Assembly (NCBI GenBank): GCA_017436705.1
Contig: JAFSCP010000023.1
Span: 1 to 38,011 of the forward strand
Direction: 5' to 3'
DNA length: 38,011 bases
Source of the DNA: Bacillota bacterium
Lineage (GTDB): Bacteria; Bacillota; Clostridia; Peptostreptococcales; Anaerovoracaceae
The translations under genes and the position numbers were made by a program. This document shows, one piece after another, positions 17,346 to 25,766 of the stretch (position 1 is its first letter; each line of letters begins with the position of its first letter). The notes beneath the pieces are model-generated. The model searched no databases. It was not told the DNA's origin and saw nothing but the letters and a program-made list of their open reading frames with translations.

Positions 17346-17543
17346 TTAGATGTTGTACTTGTTCTTGAACTTTTCAACACGGCCGCCTCTGTTGATGAAC
17401 TTCTGCTGGCCAGTGAAGAATGGATGACACTGTGAACAAACGTCAAGTCTCATTTCTTCCTTTGTTGATTTAGTAATGAAAGTGTTACCACATGCGCAAG
17501 TTACTTTACATTCCTTATAATCAGGATGGATTCCTTCTCTCAT
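17346..17543 (-). CDS. rpmE: 50S ribosomal protein L31, zinc-binding form
   Basis: 65-residue large-subunit protein. Four cysteines in the C-x-C ... C-x-x-C arrangement (CACG near 16-18, CSQC near 36-39) mark the zinc-containing form rather than the zinc-free paralogue. [11 protein letters not shown] is the family signature. It has its own promoter and terminator. Confidence 0.97.
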   Translation of the reverse strand: MREGIHPDYKECKVTCACGNTFITKSTKEEMRLDVCSQCHPFFTGQQKFINRGGRVEKFKNKYNI

Positions 17544-17559
17544 GTTCGTCTCCTTTTCT

Positions 17560-17640
17560 TGCCCCTAGGGCATATTAAAAATCTAGATTTTCGCCGGAGC
17601 GCTGCTCAAGCCCTTATACTATATCACAGGGCATTGTAAA
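17560..17640 (-). promoter_or_regulatory. Promoter and short leader of rpmE
   Basis: On minus TTTACA (17635-17640), 16 bases, TATAAG (17613-17618). The leader of about 60 nt has a small palindrome TGCCC-CTA-GGGCA (17560-17572) immediately before the GGAG ribosome binding site, where a repressor or L31 itself could act. Confidence 0.5.
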
Positions 17641-17706
17641 AAGCAAGAGGTTTTTTGCGTAAAATCCAGGAATTTCAACGGTTTTTCAACATTTTTACTT
17701 TCCGTT

Positions 17707-17769
17707 ATGGCAAGTGTGGCAGGGTACTACATTTGCAAATGGCTGGACGGAAAAGACAAAGACAACTAG
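17707..17769 (+). CDS. Tiny hydrophobic peptide, candidate type I toxin
   Basis: 20 codons from ATG at 17707 to TAG at 17769: a hydrophobic segment (VAGYYIC), then KWLD and a charged tail DGKDKDN. The hydrophobic frame stays open upstream of the ATG (codons for FSTFLLSV directly before it) but no start codon or ribosome binding site is visible there, so the 5' end is either unconventional or decayed. The pattern of one membrane helix followed by a KWLD-type charged tail, a strong terminator, and a promoter on the opposite strand resembles type I toxin-antitoxin loci of gut Firmicutes. From memory, near-identical tails occur in many small uncharacterised proteins, but I cannot verify that here. 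Confidence 0.5.
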   Translation: MASVAGYYICKWLDGKDKDN

Positions 17770-17772
17770 CCT

Positions 17773-17819
17773 GCTATGTTTACATAGCGAGACCCCCACA
17801 GCAGCCACTGTGGGGGTCT
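17773..17819 (+). terminator. Tandem hairpins ending the tiny-peptide transcript
   Basis: GCTATG-TTTA-CATAGC (17773-17788) followed at once by a perfect 12-bp stem AGACCCCCACAG / CTGTGGGGGTCT (17790-17801 with 17808-17819). A short T-containing run (TAATTT) follows on plus; no T-run follows on minus, so it mainly terminates plus-strand transcription. Confidence 0.75.
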
Positions 17820-17859
17820 TAATTTACGCTTTGAACCGCTTCATCATTTCGGTAATATT

Positions 17860-17888
17860 ATTATATATCTGTATAGCCGGAAAGTCAA
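17860..17888 (-). promoter_or_regulatory. Near-consensus promoter antisense to the tiny peptide
   Basis: On minus TTGACT (17883-17888), 17 bases, TATAAT (17860-17865). Transcription would start near 17853 and run through the complement of the terminator and the tiny ORF, giving an antisense RNA. It lies 2 bases beyond the citX stop codon and has no minus-strand gene to serve before rpmE, more than 300 bases away. Confidence 0.7.
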
Positions 17889-17890
17889 CA

Positions 17891-18436
17891 TCAGATTACA
17901 GTTTCTGTAATTATTTCAGCCACCCTGGCCAGCAGCTCATCCATGGAATGAGCGCGGCTCCGCGCGCACGCCTTGGCGTCGCGCGGGCAGATGAGGCATC
18001 TGCGGGGCGGAGCCCCGAGAGCCGCGCGGCTGATGCCGCCTTCTGCTGTAAGCACGTCTATGTCAAAAAGTCTGCCCAGGGGGCTTGCTTCTTCCACTTC
18101 TACTGCTGCTTTTTTAAGTTCCATCGGACTGAGAGATTCTTTGCTGATGCAGAGATAACCCTCAGGGCCTGTTATAAGATCGCGGATTTCTTCGTGAAGA
18201 AATCCTTCCGGTTCTGTAACTGATGCAATCTTTTCTTTAAGTTCTTCCATACCCCGGCGGAGTGCCTTGCGGTATTCCGGTCTGTCTTTCACAGGTCCGG
18301 GAATGTTCAGTGTCATCGATACCAGGCTGCCGCCGTATTCTGCCAGCAATTCCTGCTGATGACGGACGCGGTTTTCCCGGGAGTCAAGCAGGTCCTTCAG
18401 TGTCAGTACGTCAGTATTCTTCAGGTCTGTTGTCAT
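17891..18436 (-). CDS. citX: Holo-ACP synthase CitX (apo-citrate/citramalate lyase phosphoribosyl-dephospho-CoA transferase)
   Basis: Transfers the 2'-(5''-triphosphoribosyl)-3'-dephospho-CoA group to the serine of CitD, completing the lyase. 181 residues; DIDVLTAEGGISRAALGAPPRRCLICPRDAKACARSR is split over conserved CitX blocks, with the R-C-L-I-C and A-C-A-R-S-R elements visible. The frame opens at a TTG at 18454, but that codon lies within GAGGAGG; the ATG at 18436 is 9 bases after it and is the start. It overlaps the end of citC by 26 bases and is the last gene of the pathway operon. The segment 17946-18060 is very GC-rich and full of short palindromes. Confidence 0.9.
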   Translation of the reverse strand: MTTDLKNTDVLTLKDLLDSRENRVRHQQELLAEYGGSLVSMTLNIPGPVKDRPEYRKALRRGMEELKEKIASVTEPEGFLHEEIRDLITGPEGYLCISKESLSPMELKKAAVEVEEASPLGRLFDIDVLTAEGGISRAALGAPPRRCLICPRDAKACARSRAHSMDELLARVAEIITETVI

Positions 18437-19574
18437 ACTTGGGCACCTCCTCAATCAGGTAATCCAGAGTAGTCTCAGGCACCAGCTTTGCCAGCTCAGC
18501 AATCAGCTCCGGTGTCGGATTCTTCAGAGGCTCACGGCTTTCCCCTAGCAACGCACGTACACGGGAAGCGCTGACCACCTGTCCGTCCAGTTCAAGACGA
18601 GGCAGCTCCACCACTTCAACGCCCATCCTTGGCAGTCTTTCTTTCAGTGTTTCATTATACACTGCAGTAACTGCCGAAATCGGCTCAGTACCGATATATC
18701 TGCGCTTTATTTCCATAGCCGGCGCAATATGTCTTCCGAAGATTTCAGCATCTATGGCTGTGTGAGCTTTGGCCAGATTTTCTTCCTTGGTAAAATAGCT
18801 CGGGAAAGTCAGGGAGGAAATCACATAGATGCCTCCTTTCATTACCGTAACATTTTTCAGGTCGGCTACACCATTCTTAACCATGACATAACGTTCTGCC
18901 GAGTCGAACAGAGATGCATCCTCGTCCACCACGAAAACATAAACCAGGTCGCTTTCTGCTGCAGCCTGCTCAATGAGCCAGCGGTGGCCAAGGGTAAAGG
19001 GATTGCAGTTCATAACCAGCGCGGAAACTTTTTCCGGATAAGGAACCTTGGTAAGTAACCGGGCAATCTTTGGTTTGTCTGCATCAGGGTCGAATTCGGG
19101 GCCATATGACTTGCCGCCTGTCATTCTGTGATAATAATCAGAGCGGGCACGCTTTGCTATGGAGCGTCGGCGGTCAAGGTACCAGTCAATACCCAGTTTT
19201 CCGCCTCCCCATTCCATCAGGGCCGCATAAGGCCGGGCGGAAGCCACCAGATTGAAACCGATGTTCTGGAACTGAACCACCTTTTCCGGCTTGGTAAATA
19301 GGAAAAGTTCCAAATAGTACTTTTCTGATGCAATCTCAACCAGATGAGTCATCAGCTTGCCTAGCAAGTCTTCACCCTGGCGGTCCGGATCCACGGCAAT
19401 TCCCTGAATCATGACTGAGTGGCGGAATTCCAGATATTTCAGACTTCCGCAGGCAATCAGCAGGCCGTTATCGTCGAAAAGACCGGCTGTGTAATTGACC
19501 CCGTCAGGTACGGAAAGGCCGCATTTCTGAAGCAGGGGCTGTGCCTTCATAATATCTATCTGTTCTAAATACAT
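18411..19574 (-). CDS. citC: Citrate/citramalate lyase acetate:SH ligase
   Basis: Activates the lyase by ATP-dependent acetylation of the thiol on the CitD prosthetic group. 387 residues: an N-terminal GNAT-like domain (about 30-115, with GIAVDPDRQGEDLLGKLM) and a C-terminal nucleotidyltransferase domain with NPFTLGHR at 191-198. GGGGGAG precedes the ATG. It sits 27 bases after citF and overlaps citX. Confidence 0.93.
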   Translation of the reverse strand: MYLEQIDIMKAQPLLQKCGLSVPDGVNYTAGLFDDNGLLIACGSLKYLEFRHSVMIQGIAVDPDRQGEDLLGKLMTHLVEIASEKYYLELFLFTKPEKVVQFQNIGFNLVASARPYAALMEWGGGKLGIDWYLDRRRSIAKRARSDYYHRMTGGKSYGPEFDPDADKPKIARLLTKVPYPEKVSALVMNCNPFTLGHRWLIEQAAAESDLVYVFVVDEDASLFDSAERYVMVKNGVADLKNVTVMKGGIYVISSLTFPSYFTKEENLAKAHTAIDAEIFGRHIAPAMEIKRRYIGTEPISAVTAVYNETLKERLPRMGVEVVELPRLELDGQVVSASRVRALLGESREPLKNPTPELIAELAKLVPETTLDYLIEEVPKYDNRPEEY

Positions 19575-19601
19575 AATCTCCCCCTGTTATCATGTGCTTT
19601 G

Positions 19602-21005
19602 CTATTTCACGGCACGGATCTGATCCAGCAGGCTGCCGTCACGGTAAAGTACGTTGGCAACAACTTTGTCACCTAACTGCGGCTTGTGAGGAACTCCGTT
19701 GAGTTTTTCGGCCATTTCCTTGAGCTCGTGGATGTCGTAAACAGGAAGTCCTGCATCCTTGAAACGATCCTTAAGGTCGTTTCTGAGCGGATTTACTGCC
19801 AGACCGCGCTGAGTAACCAGCACGTCAACTGTATTGCCAGGTGTGGACTTGCAGAGAACCTTGTCCACTACAATCGGAAGTCTTGCTCTTGAAAGCGGCG
19901 CAACGATCATGGACATCTTGGCACCTGCTGCAGTGTCGCTGTGACCGCCGCTGCCGCCCATGATATAGCCGTTGGAATCTGTGTGAACGTTTACGTTGAA
20001 GTCGGTGTCGATTTCTGTAGCGCCCAGAATTACAACGTCAAGGCTGTCAACTGCGCTGCTCTTTGCTGTAGGGCTTGCGTAGTGTGCTGCTGTAACTTCC
20101 ATGTGATAAGGGTTTGTACGGATTGATTCAACTGCGCCCAGGTCGAAGCACTGAACGTCATAAAGCGCCTTGAAGCATCCGCACTGGAGCATATCTACCA
20201 TGTAGGAAGTGATGCCGCCCAGGCCGTAGCTGCCCTTGACATTTTTCTTAAGCATGATGTCCTTGAGGTACTTTGCTGCTGCAAGGGATGCACCGCCTGC
20301 ACCTGTCTGGAAAGAGAAACCGTCCACAAGGAGGCCGGAAGCGTCGATTGCTCTTGCTGCATAGTCAGCGATTACAAGGCCCACAGGGTCCTTGGTAATC
20401 TTTGTTGTGCCGGAAACGATACCGGATGGTTCACCGATTTTTTCTACGGCAACTACGTAGTCAACGTAGTTTTCTGCGATGGAGTAGTCCACCAGCGGAT
20501 ATTCAACTAAATTGTCAGTGATTACAACTGTCTTGGAAGCGTACATTGCGTCAGCAAAAGCATAACCTAAGGAGCCGCATGCGGATTTGCCTGTCTTGCC
20601 GGTGCAGTTACCCATGCAGTCGGAAGTAGGTGCTGCGATGAAAGCCACGTCGATAGGAGATGCGCCGCGGATAATGTCGCTCGGACGGCCGCCGTGAGTA
20701 CGGAAAGTTACCGGCTTGTTCATGATGCCTTCACTTACAGCACGGCCAACAACGCCGCCCATATAGTCAGTTTCGATACCTGTCACCACGCCGTCACGGA
20801 TGTACTCGATAAAAGGTGCGTGAGTGTCGAATACTGAACTGATATTTACATTTAAATCTTTGATTCCCAGCTCGCAGATGGCGTCCAGAACCATTACCGC
20901 TACCATGTCACCATTTCTCAGGTGGTGGTGGAAAGAGATGGTCATGCCGTCTTTAAGTCCGGTCAGTTTTATTGCTTCTTTGATATTTGATACGAGCTTG
21001 CTCAT
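19602..21005 (-). CDS. citF: Citrate/citramalate lyase alpha subunit
   Basis: CoA-transferase subunit that swaps the acetyl group on CitD for the substrate acyl group. About 467 residues; the glycine-rich GGSGGHSDTAAGAK and SFQTGAGGASLAAAKYL are family landmarks. The frame opens at 21077, but GGGAGG lies before the ATG at 21005, within the last codons of citE; the start there leaves only one base after the citE stop. In this operon it should act on (S)-citramalate, giving acetate and then pyruvate, rather than on citrate. Confidence 0.93.
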   Translation of the reverse strand: MSKLVSNIKEAIKLTGLKDGMTISFHHHLRNGDMVAVMVLDAICELGIKDLNVNISSVFDTHAPFIEYIRDGVVTGIETDYMGGVVGRAVSEGIMNKPVTFRTHGGRPSDIIRGASPIDVAFIAAPTSDCMGNCTGKTGKSACGSLGYAFADAMYASKTVVITDNLVEYPLVDYSIAENYVDYVVAVEKIGEPSGIVSGTTKITKDPVGLVIADYAARAIDASGLLVDGFSFQTGAGGASLAAAKYLKDIMLKKNVKGSYGLGGITSYMVDMLQCGCFKALYDVQCFDLGAVESIRTNPYHMEVTAAHYASPTAKSSAVDSLDVVILGATEIDTDFNVNVHTDSNGYIMGGSGGHSDTAAGAKMSMIVAPLSRARLPIVVDKVLCKSTPGNTVDVLVTQRGLAVNPLRNDLKDRFKDAGLPVYDIHELKEMAEKLNGVPHKPQLGDKVVANVLYRDGSLLDQIRAVK

Positions 21006-21006
21006 C

Positions 21007-21873
21007 TTATCTTCCTCCCTTGATTGCTTCGGCAGCTTCAAGCACCTGGCGGGCACGTGCCACGATAGGTGCGTCAATCATCTTGCCGCGAAGAGAAACA
21101 ACGCCTTTGCCCTCTGCCTTGGCCTTTTCGATGCACTCGAAAACGTCCTTTGCATACTGGATTTCTTCTTCAGTAGGGCTGAAAACTTCGTTGATGAAAG
21201 GAATGTGGCGCGGAGAAATTGAGGACTTGCCGGTGAAGCCCAGGCTCTTTGCGAACTTTGCGTCTTCAACAAGGCCTTCGTAGTCTTCCACGTCAGTCCA
21301 TGGAGTATCGTAAACGTCCACGCCTGCAGCTCTTGCAGCCACAACCATGCGGGAACGTGCGTAGAAAATTTCGTTGCCGCCCTTGGTACGCTTGCAGCGC
21401 AGGTCAGCAGTAAAGTCTTCGCCGCCCAGGAAAATTGCAGTCACTCTTGGGTCTGCAGAAGCGATTTCATAGGCATTTTCAACGCCCAGTGCAGTTTCGA
21501 TGAGCGGAATCATCTTTACAGTTCCTGCAGGGATTCCGTATTCTTCTTCCATCTGGCCGATATAGTCAGAAACAATTTTTACGTCCTGTGCGCAGCTTAC
21601 CTTGGTAGGCATAATCATGTCAGGCTTAACCTTGATGATCTGCTGCAGGTCTTTCTGCCAGTAAGGGCTTTCAACAGGGTTGATACGTACAATCACTTCG
21701 CGGGTGTAGCCCAGGGATGTGATGGCATTTCTTACGAGGATTCTTGCAGAGTCCTTTTCAGTAGGTGCAACTGCGTCTTCCAGGTCCAGGATGATGGCGT
21801 CGGAGCCTAAAAAGTCTGCGTTGAGCAGGATGTTAGGGCTGTTGCCCGGTAAAAAAAGCATACTTCTTCTCAT
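21007..21873 (-). CDS. citE: Citrate/citramalate lyase beta subunit
   Basis: HpcH/HpaI-type TIM-barrel lyase cleaving the citramalyl (or citryl) thioester. 288 residues; N-terminus RRSMLFLPGNSP and DAIILDLEDAV are the CitE signature, with the metal-binding acidic residues in the LDLEDAV and FLGGEDFTADL segments. GAGAGGAA precedes the ATG at 21873, two bases after the citD stop; an upstream in-frame ATG at 21900 would overlap citD and lacks a binding site. Confidence 0.95.
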   Translation of the reverse strand: MRRSMLFLPGNSPNILLNADFLGSDAIILDLEDAVAPTEKDSARILVRNAITSLGYTREVIVRINPVESPYWQKDLQQIIKVKPDMIMPTKVSCAQDVKIVSDYIGQMEEEYGIPAGTVKMIPLIETALGVENAYEIASADPRVTAIFLGGEDFTADLRCKRTKGGNEIFYARSRMVVAARAAGVDVYDTPWTDVEDYEGLVEDAKFAKSLGFTGKSSISPRHIPFINEVFSPTEEEIQYAKDVFECIEKAKAEGKGVVSLRGKMIDAPIVARARQVLEAAEAIKGGR

Positions 21874-21875
21874 GG

Positions 21876-22148
21876 CTATTCCTCTCCCTTTCCGCGGCAT
21901 ACTGCAGTTTCGATGCGGGCTCTGATTGTGCAGTCCACAGCACCTCTGTCCTTTACTGTGAGCGCAGCATCAGCAACGCCCAGTTCTTTGAGTGTATCAT
22001 AAATAACCGCTTCAATTTCAGGGCCGAACTGCTGGTACACTACGGATGTAAGGTCCAGACTGATTCCGGCTCCGGCCTCTGCCGGTGCGATTTCTACGAA
22101 AATATCGCTGGATTCAAGGGTTCCAGCTGTAGCTTTTTGCTTAATCAT
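21876..22148 (-). CDS. citD: Citrate/citramalate lyase gamma subunit (acyl carrier protein)
   Basis: 90-residue carrier bearing the phosphoribosyl-dephospho-CoA group. The attachment site is Ser14 in AGTLESSDIF. The start overlaps the end of citG by 8 bases, indicating coupled translation. Confidence 0.95.
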   Translation of the reverse strand: MIKQKATAGTLESSDIFVEIAPAEAGAGISLDLTSVVYQQFGPEIEAVIYDTLKELGVADAALTVKDRGAVDCTIRARIETAVCRGKGEE

Positions 22149-23022
22149 AATGATTGCCTTTCTTTATTCTGTAAAGCATAACCGAGAAAGCCAGCAGATC
22201 CGCCGAACCTCCCGGGCTTAAATTTCTTCGGATGAATTCTTCATCAAGTATGCGGACAGCGTCCATGTCCATTGATGCAGGGCCGTCTTTTGTCAGCCGG
22301 CGCGCCTCTGCACGTGCATATTCTGCGCCGCTTATGCCGCCCCGGTGCACCAGGTTGCTGTCCTCAGTGGTTTCCATAATGCGCATAAGAGCATATACGC
22401 AGGCCTTTTTTTCGCCGCAGCCCGATTCCAGAGCCTCTTCAATAGCAGGAAGACCGGTACAGAACGCCGTCTCAAAGCCGCTGAGTGCTTCCTTACGGAT
22501 ACCGCCGGTACCGCAGGCCTCACGGGCTTTAAGGCCGTGGGTTTCAGATGCCTTATCCTCTTCAAGGAGTGCTGCTGCAATTTCACGGCAATTTTGCTGC
22601 AGGCAGGTCATAGATACTTCCTTCTGCGGCATCATTGCCGCTGCTGCACAAAGGATGCCCATGCTGAAAATTGCGCCTTTATGTGTGTTTACGCCACCGG
22701 TGACTTCGTACATCCTTTTCTCAGCTTCCAGGCCGGTTTTACGTAGCTCAGCTGCCAGAGCTGCATTATCATGCACAAGTTCTGCGCCTGCCTGGGCACA
22801 CCGTATGAAGCTTTTTTCCAGCGCAGCCGCGCTTGCTTCAAACATTGCCAGGTTCATGTCAGTATGGGCGCCGTTGTTATTCCGGTCCACAAGACCTGGT
22901 TTGGGAGTGGCCCAGACCTCTCCGAGCAGAGATGCTGACGCCTGCTCTCCGATGGCCGCGCAAATCACACCTGGCTGAGAATAAGCGAAAGACGCGGGAG
23001 AGAAATTCTCTCCCCGCGTCAT
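22141..23022 (-). CDS. citG: Triphosphoribosyl-dephospho-CoA synthase
   Basis: Makes the prosthetic-group precursor from ATP and dephospho-CoA. About 293 residues; WATPKPGLVDRNNNGAHTDM near the N-terminus and THKGAIFSMGILCAA are CitG signatures. Three in-frame ATGs exist; AAAAAGGA 7-8 bases before the one at 23022 makes it the best start and leaves a 22-base gap after the ammonia-lyase gene. An upstream start at 23073 would overlap that gene. Confidence 0.92.
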   Translation of the reverse strand: MTRGENFSPASFAYSQPGVICAAIGEQASASLLGEVWATPKPGLVDRNNNGAHTDMNLAMFEASAAALEKSFIRCAQAGAELVHDNAALAAELRKTGLEAEKRMYEVTGGVNTHKGAIFSMGILCAAAAMMPQKEVSMTCLQQNCREIAAALLEEDKASETHGLKAREACGTGGIRKEALSGFETAFCTGLPAIEEALESGCGEKKACVYALMRIMETTEDSNLVHRGGISGAEYARAEARRLTKDGPASMDMDAVRILDEEFIRRNLSPGGSADLLAFSVMLYRIKKGNHYD

Positions 23023-23044
23023 TGTTTTTTCCTTTTTTTCAGAC

Positions 23045-24292
23045 TTATGCATTCTTAGCCTGCATGCATGCAAGGATTCTCTGCATTTCGTTATATACGA
23101 TCATGTAGCCTTCGTCTACGCCCATACCAGGCTTAGCGAGGATCTGGTCTGGCTGAGTTGCCATAGCTACGTTTACGCAAACCTGTGCAGAACGGTCAGT
23201 TTCGTTGCATGTACCGCCCTGATAAGCGCCGATACCTTTCTGCTTGCAGTATACAACTGCTTCTGCAGTGTTGTTTACGCCGCCAAGGTCAGGAGTCTTG
23301 ATCTGAACCATGTGGCCAGCCTTGTTGTCTGCGAAGTACTTGATATCTTCAAGAGTGTTGCACCATTCGTCAGCAACCAGTTCAACGTCTATTCCTCTTT
23401 CGTCAACCAGCTTTGTGAGTGCTGCGAGAGCCTGCATCTGAGCTTCTCTTTCTTCAGCGTCCATAGGACCTTCGATTCTCAGCTTGAAAGGCTTAGCAGC
23501 TTCTACCATTCTTTCAAGAGCGTCTGCCATTGCTTCATAGTTGTTTACGCCGTATGCCATACCCATTGTGCCGTATACGTCGATGTGAAGAATTGGAGCG
23601 TAGTCTTCTGAAGGTCTCAGCTTCTGGATTCTTTCGCTGAGCCACTTGATGTAGTCCACGAGGATTTCGCAGTCTCTGCCAAGCTTGGTGTCAACGTTGT
23701 TGATGAGAGCGTGAGGAAGTACGTCTGCTGCCTTTACGATCATCTTGTCAGCGTTGTCATAACGGCTGTCGCCGGACTGAGTGAAGATAGGAATTTCCTT
23801 ATATTCAGGAGTAAGGCCGTATTCTTCAGCGATTACTTCGCACATCATCTTCTTGCCTGCCTTAGCTACTGCGTCCAGGATTGCCTGGGAAACGCCGTAA
23901 CGGATTGCAGTGTGAAGTCTCTTGCCTTCAACTTCGATTGCTTCCATTTCAGCACACATTTCTCTGAAGGAAGTGATTTCCTTGCCAACGAGAGTAGGAG
24001 CTACATGCTGTTCAATTACAGGGATGAAATCCTTTGCGAGGAAAAGCGGGTCACGTCCGCCTGCTCCGGAGTACTGTACTGCTGCACAGTCACCGTAAGC
24101 AACCTGTCCGTCTTCAAGAACGAGCATTACGGAGATTGCTTCGCCTGCCTGACGAACTGCGCTGAAACCAGCAGTTACAGGTTCGCCGATGTATACGGAA
24201 CCGTCTGCCTTTGCGCCGCCTTTGATTGCTCTCTGGTCATCAAAGAAGAAACCAGTTCTGCCTTTTGAACATACTACTTTAGTAATTTTCAT
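23045..24292 (-). CDS. mal: Methylaspartate ammonia-lyase
   Basis: Eliminates ammonia from (2S,3S)-3-methylaspartate to give mesaconate. 415 residues of the enolase superfamily. Key residues known from the Clostridium tetanomorphum enzyme can be placed: His194 (ADVLPHAL), metal ligands D238 (HIDVYG), E274 (RIEGP) and D308 (VADEW), and the catalytic Lys at 332 (VQIKTPDLGG). The strict GGTCNETDRSAQV element is also present. GGAGG precedes the ATG, and the glmE stop lies 19 bases upstream. This gene identifies the whole cluster as the methylaspartate pathway. Confidence 0.97.
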   Translation of the reverse strand: MKITKVVCSKGRTGFFFDDQRAIKGGAKADGSVYIGEPVTAGFSAVRQAGEAISVMLVLEDGQVAYGDCAAVQYSGAGGRDPLFLAKDFIPVIEQHVAPTLVGKEITSFREMCAEMEAIEVEGKRLHTAIRYGVSQAILDAVAKAGKKMMCEVIAEEYGLTPEYKEIPIFTQSGDSRYDNADKMIVKAADVLPHALINNVDTKLGRDCEILVDYIKWLSERIQKLRPSEDYAPILHIDVYGTMGMAYGVNNYEAMADALERMVEAAKPFKLRIEGPMDAEEREAQMQALAALTKLVDERGIDVELVADEWCNTLEDIKYFADNKAGHMVQIKTPDLGGVNNTAEAVVYCKQKGIGAYQGGTCNETDRSAQVCVNVAMATQPDQILAKPGMGVDEGYMIVYNEMQRILACMQAKNA

Positions 24293-24311
24293 TTTTTATT
24301 ACCTCCAAAGT

Positions 24312-25766
24312 CTATTTCCATGGGCGACCTACAAGTCTGCCCTTGCTGATTGCATATACGTCATCAATTACCATCTGGAAAGATGCTTCTCTCTTTTCTG
24401 CCTTTGCTCTTTCTTCGATCTTAGCACGGTTGAAGTCCTTGAGTGCCTTAGTAAGTGGAAGGCCTGCAGGGTTGAGGATTCTGATAGCACCGTTGTTGTC
24501 TCTTGCAGGGAGCATCTTTCCTGCGTTGAACTTGGATGGTGCGAAAGGAATATCGATTACGCCTGCCTGGAATGCTCTTACAACACCTACTGCCAGGTCG
24601 CCGTTGCCCAGTTCGAAGCACTTGTCAACGATACATCTTGTTTCAGCAGAGATAATCATCATTTCTTCCAGAACTTCGGAACCGTTGGAAAGTTCCTGGT
24701 CACCCAGCATGTTGATGATCTGCTTTGTACATCTGAGACCTTCTGCGTTTGCTTCCTTAGTTGGAACGCCCATTGCTTCGTGAGGAGTCTTTACGATAAC
24801 CTTTGTTGCCTTGGAAAGTGCAGCGATTGTGGAACCCCAGGAAATTACGGAGAATGCCTTTGCTTCGTCCTGTGGGAAACCGCCCATCCACTGGTGGAGA
24901 ACTGTAGTAACTTCCACGTCAGTGTAGCCGTATTTGTAGAGATATTCTTCTGTCAGGGATGCCAGAGAACGGATAGCTGCTACGTCCTGGATCAGGTTAC
25001 CGCACTGGCCGTAACCTACTGTGATGTTCTTTACGCCCTGTTCTGCTGCAAGTAAGGATTCGATGATTGCAACGGAGTGGGAAACGCAAGGTGGAACCAG
25101 AGTACCAGTCAGAGGACCGTATGGTTCACGGTTGATGCTTACGCCGGCTTCTTCGTAGATGCCTGTAAGTCTGTCGCAGTACTGCCAGTCGCGGATAGTC
25201 TTTTCAAGCTGAACATTCTTTGCGTATGGAATGTTGTAGGAGATACCGCCGCCTTCGTAGGAAGTGAAGCCGCCTGCGTAGGAGATTTCTGTAAGAAGTC
25301 TTGCGTCTGGTGTGCCGTGTCTGATCTGAACAGGAGTGTTCAGGCTTGTGATGATGTCGCGGCAGGCGTCAACGCCGTGGTTTACTACAGGAAGACCATT
25401 GAGCATGGACTTGCATTCACGTACGGATTCCTGGATACCAACTTCTGCTTCTTTATATCTGTTCTGTCTTGTGTAGCTGTCGATTGTTGTTGGAAGAAGG
25501 TCTGCTTCGCCCTGGTCCTGAAGATATGTAAGCAGGTCGATGTGGTCCTTTACAAGTGCAACGCCGGCACGAGGCTGTACTAAAGTCTTGCCTTCTGCCT
25601 TTGCCTTGAGCAGCTTCTTACCAAAGTTCTTGTGTTCAGGTAATTCCTGGTGGAATTTGATTGCTTCTTCAAAGTTTACTGCAGCGCCTGTAGGCCACTG
25701 GTTCAGAATTTCTTTCTGTTCCGCGAAGAAGACGTCGTTTGAAAGTTTTTTATTTTGCAGTTCCAT
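24312..25766 (-). CDS. glmE: Glutamate mutase epsilon subunit (methylaspartate mutase E)
   Basis: Catalytic subunit of adenosylcobalamin-dependent glutamate mutase, which rearranges L-glutamate to 3-methylaspartate. 484 residues, the normal length; conserved stretches include [44 protein letters not shown] and [19 protein letters not shown]. Its start overlaps the end of glmL by 17 bases with AAGGAG inside glmL. Confidence 0.97.
   Translation of the reverse strand: MELQNKKLSNDVFFAEQKEILNQWPTGAAVNFEEAIKFHQELPEHKNFGKKLLKAKAEGKTLVQPRAGVALVKDHIDLLTYLQDQGEADLLPTTIDSYTRQNRYKEAEVGIQESVRECKSMLNGLPVVNHGVDACRDIITSLNTPVQIRHGTPDARLLTEISYAGGFTSYEGGGISYNIPYAKNVQLEKTIRDWQYCDRLTGIYEEAGVSINREPYGPLTGTLVPPCVSHSVAIIESLLAAEQGVKNITVGYGQCGNLIQDVAAIRSLASLTEEYLYKYGYTDVEVTTVLHQWMGGFPQDEAKAFSVISWGSTIAALSKATKVIVKTPHEAMGVPTKEANAEGLRCTKQIINMLGDQELSNGSEVLEEMMIISAETRCIVDKCFELGNGDLAVGVVRAFQAGVIDIPFAPSKFNAGKMLPARDNNGAIRILNPAGLPLTKALKDFNRAKIEERAKAEKREASFQMVIDDVYAISKGRLVGRPWK

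Noticed and set aside
17707-17820. Cyclic-di-GMP or other riboswitch between rpmE and citX
   Set aside because: The conserved receptor sequences of the GEMM motif are absent, and the strand and location do not precede a gene.
17714-18223. Plus-strand open frame of 169 aa across 17.7-18.2 kb
   Set aside because: It runs through the terminator hairpins and the reverse of conserved CitX residues. Its middle portion is simply the reading of the antisense promoter region.
18437-18454. TTG start for citX six codons upstream
   Set aside because: The TTG lies within the GAGGAGG ribosome binding site of the ATG at 18436; the same situation makes the TTG at 34320 a poor start for rho.
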